Below are positions 44,663 to 53,700 of a stretch of DNA of 64,000 nt, piece after piece. Positions within the stretch are counted from its first letter, which is position 1. Each line of letters opens with the position of its first letter. The notes beneath the pieces are model-generated. The model was not told where the DNA came from. It saw only the letters and a list, made by a program, of their open reading frames with translations, and did no database searches. Source of the DNA: Blastocladiella emersonii ATCC 22665 (Eukaryota; Blastocladiomycota; Blastocladiomycetes; Blastocladiales; Blastocladiaceae); the NCBI GenBank assembly GCA_025594325.1, contig JANHCV010000001.1, positions 1,674,001-1,738,000 on the forward strand, in the 5' to 3' direction. Both the position numbers and the translations under genes were made by a program.

Positions 44663-44950
44663 CCGAGCTTCCCCGCACGTCCTATCCTGGATTTGCAACC
44701 CCGGCTGCATCCCGCGCACATTGGCATCGCCTGCCCGCTCCCGTTCACGCTCGCCTCCACCGTCGACGTCTACCGCGTCGTCACCTTCTCGACGCTCGTC
44801 TACGGCTCGACCTGAACGGCTCAGCATCTCGGCACCGCCGCTCCTGCGCTACCTGCATCCGACCCAACCCGACCGACCCGACCGGCCCTGTTCCCGGCCA
44901 GTCCGTCAGTCGTCCACGACCTCAAGCTCACCATCATCACCATCCGCATC

Positions 44951-46416
44951 ATGGTGTCGCTCGAGGTGCCCATCCTGCGCGGCCGCGGCCGCGTCGCCCG
45001 ACTCTGCGCCATGTACGAGTCGATCTCGGCGACGTCCGCGCCCGCCGCCGCCATCAAGCTGCCCGAGGCCGCGCCGCTCCCGACGCTCGATCTCAACACC
45101 ACCGTGGTCGCCGCCGCCGGCCCGGCTCCCGCTCCCGCGCTCGCCCGCGACGAGTCGGTCGAGACGCCGGCAGCCGACCACGCCGTCGCCGTCGCCAACT
45201 CGGGCTCCGAGGAGCATCTCGTTCCCGTGCCCGAGACTTCGGCGGCCTCCAAGTCCATGCCCAAGCCGTCGTCGCCGTCGTTCCTCGACAAGATCGTCGG
45301 CGCGCTCAAGGCGCCGCTCAAGCGCCTCCACAAGTCCGCGTCGCAGCTCAGTCTCGGCGGGGTACGTCTTCTCTTCGCTCTCACTCGCTCACTGATCCGC
45401 GACTCACGCCGAAGCGAATCGCCCGACAGACCCCCGTCGCTCCCGAGCACCAGCAGCTGCAGGTCAAGGTCGACACCGCGGGCCTCACGTCCGCCGCCAC
45501 CTCGACCACCCCCAAGAAGGTCAAGCCGGCCAAGGTCCTCAAGGGCCCCAAGAAGTCGGTCATCCGCCGGGTCTCGTGCACCGTGTACAACCAGTGCACG
45601 GGGCTCGCGACGCGTGCCAACACGATCGACTCGCGCGACTACTCGGCCGCCGCCAAGATGGCCCGCATGATCCTCGAATGCCGGTCGCGCGACCTGGCCG
45701 CGGACCTGGCGGCGCCGGCGTCGCTGGAGCTCGGCGACCTGGTCGAGACGATCCGCGCGGCCATCCGCGGGACCCAGTCCGAGGACCCCGAGGTCGTGGG
45801 CGCCGCCGTCGCCGCGATCCTTCAGGCCAACACGCCGGTTACCTACAACCGGATCTACCAGATTGTCAAGGGCTCGATCCACGGGACCACGACGCACTGC
45901 GACGCCGTGGTCCAGAAGTGGATTCGCGTTGCCGAGGTACGGTTTGCTGCGCCCGATCATCCCGCCTCGACCAGTCACTAACTCTCCCGTACTCGCCCGC
46001 CTCGTGAACAGCACGCGATCAACAGCAACGCCGATTTCGTCACCTTCAACGCGATCAGCTCGGCGCTCGAGATGATCGACGCGCACAAGGTGTACGCGAT
46101 GGCGCCGCACGAGCGCCGCGCCCTCAAGCGCATCATGGCGCTCAACAACGTGTGCGACAAGCTCAAGGGCGTCAAGGAGATGATGGAGAACAAGGTATTG
46201 GCGGCGGCAGCGGCCAAGGGCGCGACGGCGCCGCCGCGCATGGTCCCGCTGATCACGCCGGTGCTGGCGTCGCTGTACACGGCCAAGGCGTCGCCGATCG
46301 AGGACTCGTACGCCAAGGAGGTGGCCAAGATGGTCGACTTCTTCGACCGCGTCGAGATGCCCCTGGTCGCGCCGGCCCCCGAGGCTGTCGCGGCGGCCAT
46401 GGCGGCGCTGATCTGA
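44951..46416 (+). CDS. RasGEF-domain-like protein
   Basis: Three exons: 44951..45361, 45430..45936, 46012..46416; 440 residues, all phase 0. The first 140 residues are Ala/Pro/Ser-rich and end in a basic amphipathic stretch (FLDKIVGALKAPLKRLHKSA) that could touch membranes. From about residue 285 the sequence resembles the later part of a Ras guanine nucleotide exchange domain: VVQKWIRVAEHAINSNADFV, AISSALEMIDAHKV, then a PPRMVPLITPVLASLYT block. The early catalytic motifs are not obvious, so it may be a divergent or inactive member. An ANTH/ENTH-like helical protein is the main alternative. The splice into HAINSNADF is well supported. Confidence 0.6.
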
Positions 46417-46564
46417 GTGAGGGAGAGCGTGTATGACTGCGCTCCGACGTTGATTTTCGTCAGTGTAAGCCGTTTGTATTCTTCTTAGTGTATTATATCT
46501 CGTTATTATGCCTTCAAATTGTCGTGCTTCCTGCCACTGTCTCTCGGACGTGCTCAGGGACTTG

Positions 46565-46588
46565 GAGACGCGACGCGAAATGGCGTGA
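46565..46588 (-). repeat. Dispersed 24-bp element, copy 1
   Basis: On the plus strand it begins GAGACGCGACGCG and ends GGCGTGA. It matches the reverse complement of the copies at 57167 and 60345 at 22 of 24 positions against the latter. Confidence 0.5.
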
Positions 46589-47075
46589 CCAACGCGGACC
46601 TGAAACGCGCCGCGGCGTCCAAGTCCGCCACACCTCGCTCACTGATCCGCTCGCGCTCCCGGGCTCCACGCACCTTCCTGAACGGCGATGCAAGCAGATG
46701 AAACGCGACTGGATGCAACGCACGAACAGAGCGATGCAGCAGACGCGTGTGGCTCCGCGAAAGTGGACTCACGGCGGCCGGCTCCGGTGACGCGCTGGTG
46801 CCGTGAGTGGACCTAACGCAGCGCCGCGAGTGGATCTAGCGCAGCAACTGGAGCTGGGCTCGATCTGCTGCCCTCTTCGGCGTCCCTGCCGTTCGCGCCG
46901 CGCACAGTTAGCTCCGTACGCCAGCTGGCGTCGCGCCAAGACGCGCAGGCGCACGCGGCGGTCCTCGTCGTGGACCCGCGCTTCCCTTCGCGCGACGACA
47001 CCGTGTTCATCGCCCGTTCGCTGCTCGCCGCCGCCGCTTCGGCCCTCGCGCTCCCCGCTCTCGACCCGACCCGCC

Positions 47076-47083
47076 GATAAATA
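47076..47083 (+). promoter_or_regulatory. TATA-like box of the tandem-repeat gene
   Basis: GATAAATA lies 115 bp upstream of the ATG, followed by a C/T-rich leader up to the start codon. Confidence 0.4.
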
Positions 47084-47197
47084 CCGGCCGCCGCCCCGCA
47101 TCCCTCCCTCTCGATTCGACAGCGAGCACCTCCCAGTCCTCTCTCCCTTGCACTCTTGCACACCCTCCCCTCCCCCCACCCCACCCTCTTCACCACC

Positions 47198-47929
47198 ATG
47201 ACCGGCTACGGCTACGGCGACGACTCGAAGGGCTACGATTCGGGCTACTACGGCGACGACTCGAAGGGCTACGAGTCGGGCTACTACGGTGACGATTCCA
47301 AGGGCTACGAGTCGGGCTACTACGGTGACGACTCGAAGGGCTACGACTCGGGCTACTATGGCGACGACCCGAAGGGCTACGACTCGGGCTACTATGGCGA
47401 CGACTCGAAGGGCTACGAGTCGGGCTACTACGGTGACGACTGCGGTAAGGACTCGGGCTACGATTCGGGCTACTACGGCGACGACTCGAAGGGCTACGAC
47501 TCGGGCTACTACGGTGACGATTCCAAGGGCTACGAGTCGGGCTACTACGGCGACGACTCGAAGGGCTACGACTCGGGCTACTACGGCGACGATTCCAAGG
47601 GCTACGACTCGGGCTACTACGGCGACGATTCCAAGGGCTACGAGTCGGGCTACTACGGCGACGACTCGAAGGGCTACGAGTCGGGCTACTACGGTGACGA
47701 TTCCAAGGGCTACGAGTCGGGCTACTACGGCGACGACTCGAAGGGCTACGAGTCGGGCTACTACGGCGACGACTCGAAGGGCTACGACTCGGGCTACTAC
47801 GGCGACGACTCGAAGGGCTACGACTCGGGCTACTACGGCGACGATTCCAAGGGCTACGAGTCGGGCTACTACGGCGACGACTCGTACGGTAGCTACGACT
47901 CGGGCTACTACGGCGACGGCTGCCACTAA
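47198..47929 (+). CDS. Tyr/Gly/Asp-rich 12-residue tandem-repeat protein
   Basis: Single exon, 243 residues. After MTGYGYGDDSK the protein is about 18 copies of GY(D/E)SGYYGDDSK and a last short one ending YYGDGCH. Copies 6 and 18 have insertions (CGKDS; YGS). The repeats differ mostly by synonymous changes and Asp/Glu exchange, so the protein pattern is kept. There is no signal peptide or membrane segment. The composition (Tyr, Gly, Ser, Asp, Lys) suggests a disordered, sticky or condensate-forming protein. Cysteines occur only at the insertion and the C terminus. The TATA-like box, C/T-rich leader and good start context (caccaccATGacc) support expression. No known family recognised. Confidence 0.8.
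   Translation: MTGYGYGDDSKGYDSGYYGDDSKGYESGYYGDDSKGYESGYYGDDSKGYDSGYYGDDPKGYDSGYYGDDSKGYESGYYGDDCGKDSGYDSGYYGDDSKGYDSGYYGDDSKGYESGYYGDDSKGYDSGYYGDDSKGYDSGYYGDDSKGYESGYYGDDSKGYESGYYGDDSKGYESGYYGDDSKGYESGYYGDDSKGYDSGYYGDDSKGYDSGYYGDDSKGYESGYYGDDSYGSYDSGYYGDGCH
47234..47920 (+). repeat. 36-bp coding minisatellite
   Basis: About 19 units of 36 bp in frame with the protein. Unit edges coincide with GGCTACGA(T/C/G)TCG. One unit is lengthened by nine bases near 47440. The array has no stop in several other frames on both strands, which explains the long antisense open frames across it. Confidence 0.85.
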
Positions 47930-48668
47930 GCCCTCCTGCCCGTCCCTTCCACCCTCTGCCTCCATCGCTGATACCGCGATGTGCTTCTTCCCCTCGTTGT
48001 TTGCTTTTCTCGCTCCCTTGTCTCCCTTTCCTTCCGTCTCGTTGAACTCGTTCGCCTTGCTCTTTCCTCTCTCCTCCTCTTCTCCGTGCGCCGTTCTCCT
48101 CGACCACCTTGTTCCCTCTCGATGATCGAGTTGAGATAAAACCGCGCTTCTCCAAACCATTCTCTCGATAGCGATCAGGCAGCGGGTTGATTGGCAAAGA
48201 GCACGCCCCATGCTTTCTGCTACCTTGGCCTCCCGAGCGGCATTGCGATTCGCAGCATTGGGAGGAGCTGGTCAAGCGCCGCTGCGAGAGCACTCCGATG
48301 CGCAATGCGATCCACCGAAGCCGAGCGACGTGACGTGATCGGAGGGGTGATCGGCGAGGAGAAAGTCGTTGACCGAGCTCAAGTTCACCAACGCCCAGGC
48401 GATGAGCCGTCGTTGCAAGCTTGGCCCGCACCCAATGCTGTATCGAGACCAGGAGATCTGTCCTGCCCTCTCAGTGCTTAGCTTGAGGCGCCCTGAGTGA
48501 GCGTGATCAGCTTGAGCTGCAGTCGTAGCAGCAGCTACTCACTCGCCCATGCGTAACTGATGTTTGTCCCGAGTGTTGTGGACTGAAAAGAGAGTCGATC
48601 CGAAGCCCAACTTTGGAGGGTAACAATGTGTATTTGCAAGAGTTGCACGCAATCCGAGCGAGCAGAGC
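47930..48668. other. Spacer between the repeat protein and the metacaspase gene
   Basis: 739 bp between two convergent genes. T/C-rich downstream of the repeat gene. A 96-codon frame at 48191-48481 has no family features or codon bias. No tRNA or other RNA gene was recognised. Confidence 0.35.
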
Positions 48669-49904
48669 TTAGAAAGCCGCGTCGCCACCAAAGTCGGCGT
48701 CGCAGTCGATGGCGTGGTCGTGACCAGCGAGCTGGGCGCCCGTCGCGTGGATGCCGTCGAGGGCGAGGCCCGTGAGGTCAAAGCCAGCCGGGAGGTCGGC
48801 CGAGCCATCGCCGTTCACATCCGTGTTGGCGTCGACGAGACCGTCGCCGTCCTGGTCGAGGTTCTGCGTGAGGTTGCCGTTGCGGTCGTAGACGCCGACC
48901 GTGACCGAGCCGTCGTCGTTGGCGTGCAGCTGCGTCTCGTAGTAGCCGTCGCCGTCCGCGTCGTAGGCCGCCATGGTCAGGTTGCCGTCGGCGTCGAACC
49001 GCGCAGCCGCGTCCTGCGACCCGTCGCCGGTCACGTCGCCCTCGAGCTGCACCGACCCGTCGGCCGACGTGTACGCGATCACGTTGGCGGTGCCGTCGCC
49101 GTCCGTGTCGACCGAGCGGATCTCGGCGCCGCCCTGGAACCGCTCGATGTGCACCTCGTTGCCGTCAATGATCTCGACCGCCACGGCCGAGCCAATGTCG
49201 CCGACCTCGGCCGACGCGTCGCGGGCCGCGTCCTCGGCAGGCGCGAAGGCCGGCTCGTACAGCAGCTCGGTGCGGTTGGCCGCCACGTTGGCGAACTGCG
49301 TGTCGCTGCCGTCGGCCTGGTCGATGAGGTTGGCGGCCTCGGCCCAGGTGATGCCCGGGTTGTTGGCGAGCACCTCGGCAATGGCGTTGGTGAAGAGCGA
49401 GCCGTTGGCGGTGGCGCCCGACAGCTCGGTCGACGAGCACGACGACAGGACCACGAGGTTGCCGGCAATGTCGGCGTCGCTGAAGTCGAGGTCGACGATC
49501 GTGCCCGACTGGCACGAGTCGTACACCATGGTCATGTTGGCGCCCTCGGGCAGGTCGGCCATGATCGCGCGGATCTCGTCGTCGGTGATGGGCCCGTCGG
49601 CGGCGTAGATGGCCTCGTCCTGGCCGTCGGCCTCGTCGCCGTTCCTGTCGGCGACCTGGCCGCCGTGGCCCGAGAACGAGAACATGAGCGTGTCTCCGGG
49701 CTCGGCCTGGGCCACCATGTCGCGGAGGCTCTGCAGGATGTCCTCGCGGGTGACGGGCGCATCGGTGTCGGTGACGGTCTGGACGTTGTCGATGCCCATG
49801 CCGCACGCCACGTTGGTCATGGTGTTGGCGTCGATGTCGCAGCCCGACAGCGGGTTGTCGGTGCCGGCGTAGTTGAGGCCAAAGAAAACTGCCGAATTAA
49901 CCAT
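48669..49904 (-). CDS. Metacaspase-like protease (peptidase C14) with C-terminal Ca-binding-like repeats
   Basis: Single exon, 411 residues from MVNSAVFFGLNYAG. Residues 1-235 are a caspase-fold domain: catalytic His80 in FSFSGHGGQ and Cys131 in YDSCQSG, with the acidic NGDEADGQDEAIYAADG between them. Type I metacaspases usually read DSCHSG; here it is DSCQSG. They cut after Arg or Lys and need calcium. Residues about 260-411 hold DxDxDG-type loops (DTDGDGTAN, DADGDGYYE, DQDGDGLVD, DVNGDGSAD), as in dockerin or thrombospondin-3 repeats. There is no signal peptide or pro-domain. The start is fixed by the TATA box 76 bp upstream; the frame runs on to 50159 but that part is leader. Confidence 0.88.
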   Translation of the reverse strand: MVNSAVFFGLNYAGTDNPLSGCDIDANTMTNVACGMGIDNVQTVTDTDAPVTREDILQSLRDMVAQAEPGDTLMFSFSGHGGQVADRNGDEADGQDEAIYAADGPITDDEIRAIMADLPEGANMTMVYDSCQSGTIVDLDFSDADIAGNLVVLSSCSSTELSGATANGSLFTNAIAEVLANNPGITWAEAANLIDQADGSDTQFANVAANRTELLYEPAFAPAEDAARDASAEVGDIGSAVAVEIIDGNEVHIERFQGGAEIRSVDTDGDGTANVIAYTSADGSVQLEGDVTGDGSQDAAARFDADGNLTMAAYDADGDGYYETQLHANDDGSVTVGVYDRNGNLTQNLDQDGDGLVDANTDVNGDGSADLPAGFDLTGLALDGIHATGAQLAGHDHAIDCDADFGGDAAF

Positions 49905-50770
49905 TTTTGATGTGCAAGATGAGCTACGTTGAGTTGGGGTGGGTGGAGAGCGAGAGGAGGGGGCGGGGAGGCCGGCGCGCTTTATAGTCGCCGCCCCTCG
50001 GCCGCCTTCGCCTCTCCTGACCCTTTTTCGTACGTGCTCGTCCCTGGCCCACATGGTTTCGCGCCGCGCCGCAAAGGGTTTCGCGCGGCCCGGCTTCTTG
50101 GCACGAGGACAGCCTCTCGCCACCGGATTCGCGGGCGTGCCGGGCGCCCCCTGCTTCACATTCCCTGAAACGAGTGGCGATCAGTTTGCCGCACGTGCCC
50201 AGCGCATCTGGTGTGTTCACAGCCGTGTTGGAAGCGCGAGGGGGTTCGCTGATCCGCTCCGATGCGGGTCGGTCCAGCAGCGCTGCGGGCAGCGGCAGCG
50301 CTCGCACTTCGATTCGCGAAGGGGCCCTCCCTTCGACGATGTTAGAACAACCCTTCCCCGCATCCGGCGTGCACTGAAGCGGTCCCCAATTCGACGAAGC
50401 GGCCTCAATGACGATGCCGCCGCGGCGTGCGGCGCGCGTCCCCCCGTTGCGCCAGGGTCCGACCGGTGCCGACTCGCCGTGTCTAGTCCTTAATCGAGCA
50501 CCATCTCCCGTTTAGGGCGTGACTGCGCACTGCCACATCTACGGAAGCATCGAGCATGACGGGATGCGTGCACATTTCGCTCACGGAGAGCCGGGCTGCG
50601 AGACGTGTTTTGAAAGCACGTGTGTGGCGCATCGCGTTCTCGGTGAGCCACCTCGCAAAAACCTCAGGTGTTGGAGCGTAAGCAATTGTCTCAAAACGCG
50701 ACTATGTTATTCTCTCAGCGGTTCTATACCGTGCGCGACGCCAGCCGACACCCACCCTGCGACCGGTTCC
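49905..50770 (-). other. Upstream region of the metacaspase gene and 3' side of the next gene
   Basis: 866 bp with no further gene supported. It includes the TATA box at 49980-49986. Confidence 0.4.
49980..49986 (-). promoter_or_regulatory. TATA box of the metacaspase gene
   Basis: TATAAAG on the minus strand, 76 bp upstream of the ATG at 49904. Confidence 0.55.
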
Positions 50771-53700
50771 CTAAGTGGAAGCAGCAGGCGCGGCGCCCGC
50801 GGTGGTCGCCAGACGCGGCGCGCGGTTCCGACCGCCGCGATTACGGCGCTTGGGCGAAGCCGTCGCGTCGCCCGCACCGCCCTCGGTCTTGGTGCTAGCC
50901 GCCGCCGCCGCCGTCGACTCGCCGCGGGCGCCCGAGTCGCGCTCCGCCTGCTTCTGCGGCCGAGCTTGGGCGCCGTCGCCTGCGCCTCGCGGGGGCCGTG
51001 CACCGTTGTTCGCTGAGCCAGTCCCGCCACCGCGGCGCGACGACTGCTGCTGCTGCTGCTGCTGCTCCTGGCGCTTGGAATCGGCGCCAGCACCAGTCGG
51101 CGCCGATTTGGCGCCGTCGCGTGCGCCACTCGCCGCGGCCGGCGCGTCCGCCGATCTGCCGTTACGCGCGGCGTCGCCTTGGTTGTTGGACTTGGCGGGC
51201 TGGCCGCGGCGACCCTGCTGCTGCTGTTGCTGCCCGCGACCTCCGTCGGCACCGCCGCGGTTCCCACGGCCACCCCCGCGCTCAACGCGCGGCTCCTGCT
51301 TACCGGCACCGCCGCGACCGCCGTCGTTCTGGCGGTCACGACCACCGGACCCAGACCCAGCCGCGGGCTGCTGTTGCTGCTGCTGCTGCTCGCCGCTGGC
51401 CTGGCGGCCCTGCCCGCCGCGACCGCCGCGGCGACGCGGCTCCGAGTTGGCGGCAACCGAGGCAGCGTCGCGGTCCGAGCCGCTGGCGGGTGCCGGTGCG
51501 GCGCCGTCGGTGGCCGACTTGGCGCTGTCCTCGCGGCCACGCCGGCGACGGCCGCCACGGTCGCGCTGGCGCTTCGAGTGGTCGCCCGAGTGCTCGCCCT
51601 CCTCGGACGCGGAAGTGGCCGACTTGCGGCCGGACGTGTCGCGTGGAGCGGCGGCGGACGTAGGGGGTGCGCTCGGGGTAGCGGCGGCGGCCTTCGCCTT
51701 GGCGGCCCACGACTCGGTCGCTGCGGGTTTCGCGACAGGAGCGGGCACGGTCGGGTCAGCGGGCGCAGCAGCGACGGCGGAAATCGTTGCCGCGTCGACC
51801 GCCGAATCCGAAGCACCCGACGATTCCGCTGCCGCGGCATCAGCGACCTCGCTTTCGTTCGCGTCATCGGCCTCGACCATGAACGAGATATTTGACAGCA
51901 CGACGGGCGCGGGGGCAGCCGCCGACGCGGTCGCGCTGTGGACCGATCCCGTCGCCGACGCCGTGTCGCTGAGCGGGTCGACCTTGGGAAAGTCGCGCGG
52001 CGGGAAGTCGGACCGCGCGTTCGCGTACGCGTGGTCCTGCTTGGCGGGGACCGCCGCCGTGGCCGCGGTGTCGATCTCGGGCTCGGCCGCCACGGCCGCG
52101 AGCGAGGACGACGACGAGGACGCGGTCAGCGTGCTCTTGATACGCTCGAGGACCGAGTCGAGGTGGTCCATGGAGACGGGCGGCACGCCGCCTGCGGCGC
52201 GGTCCGCGGCGTCGATGGGCGAGTGCAGGATGGAGCCCGCCGCGCGCGCGGGCACCGTGATGGGCGCCGTCGGCGGCGTCTGCGCAGGCTGGCGCGAGGG
52301 CGGCGGCGGGGACACGTGCGGGGCCGCAGGCACGCGCAGGTGCGCGGGCGGCATCGTCGGGTCGCCGCTGCCGAACCCCTGCGGGACCTGCGTCGGGACG
52401 CCCATCGGGGCAAACGACTGCGGGCCCATGGGCGGCTGCTGCGCGCCGGCGCCGTACCCGTGGTGCATTGGGAGCGGATGGAACTGACCGTGGTGCAGCG
52501 GGTGCGGCTGCTGGGACTGCTGCTGCTGGTGCATCGGCGGGACGTTGGGCGGCACCGGGTGGTGCATCGAGTGCTGCTGCTGGCCGTAGAACCCGTGGTG
52601 CGGCGGGCCCATGGGCGGCTGCTGCTGCTGGTGGTGGAGGAGCTGCTGAGACTGGAGCCCGTACTGCTGCTGCGAGTACTGCGGCTGCTGCGCAGGACCG
52701 GTCCGCGGGCCCATGCCGGTGTTGCCGTAGCTGTGGTCCATGGGCGACTGCATGGACCCGTAGTGCTGCTGTTGCGGGGACTGCGGCTGCTGCTGCTGCG
52801 AGTGGAGCGGCAGATGGCGAGCACCGCCGGGGCCAAACGGCTGCTGCTGCTGCTGCTGGGACTGCTGCTGCGACTGCCCGAACGGCGACGACGGGTACTG
52901 GCCGAGCGCCATGGTCATCGCGACGCCCATCGGGACGCTGGCGCCCATACCGCCAGGACCGTTGGGCGGCCCACCCTGCTGCTGGTTGGACTGGCCGTTC
53001 CCGCCGACGGGCATGATCGGCATGTGGAGCCCGCCGCCGTAGAAAGGGTTCGGCGAGTACTGCGCAAACGACGAGGGCGTCGCGGGACCCATGGGCGCCG
53101 AGGCGGGCGGCTGCGGCTGGCGCGGCTGCTGCTGCGACGATTGCATACCGAGCGGGCCCTGCGGCGGCTGCTGCTGCGAGTACGTGTACTGCTGCATAAG
53201 CGGGTCGTAGCCGTAGTACATGGGCGCCGGGTTCGGGCCGCCGACGGACGTGCTGCCGACCGCCGACGTCGGGCTCGGGACCGACGCGACCGCAGGCGTG
53301 AACCCGTGGAGCGGGCCAAACTGCGGGACGGGTGGGCCAGCGGGTGTCGAGGCCGACGCGGGCGCGGCGTTGCTGAGCGTCGAGACTGCGGTGACGGGCG
53401 AGCCGGCGCCGGACCCGCCCGTGGCGAGGTGCGACAGGGTGATGGGCTGGCGCGGCGGCGAGATGGGCCGCGGGTGCGAGGGCTCGCCGGACGCGGCGCC
53501 GGCGCCGGGCGCGGTGGAGGACCGCTTGGCGAGCTCGTACTTGTCGACGGGCAGCGACGCATTGGACATGCGGTCCTGCTGCGACTGGAACAGCTGCGCG
53601 CTCGGGTGCGCCGAGCCGCGCGTGAGGATCTTGACGACGGGCGGGTCGACGGCGGCGGGCGCGGCGACAATGGACGCTGCGGGGCTCGACGAGCTCTTGG

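Larger units (their letters stand above)
46417..47197 (+). other. Spacer upstream of the tandem-repeat protein gene
   Basis: 781 bp. It carries one copy of the dispersed 24-bp element (46565-46588) and an ATAAATA TATA-like box. No gene is supported. Confidence 0.4.

Noticed and set aside
47198-47929. CRISPR-like array of regular repeats
   Set aside because: Repeats are contiguous, in frame and without unique spacers; the organism is eukaryotic. It is a coding minisatellite.
46769-48431. Long antisense frames (413-480 codons) with Arg/Ser or Val/Ala repeats
   Set aside because: They are shadows of the 36-bp coding minisatellite; substitutions between units preserve the plus-strand protein.
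48191-48481. 96-codon frame between repeat protein and metacaspase
   Set aside because: Neither composition nor codon use matches real genes here.
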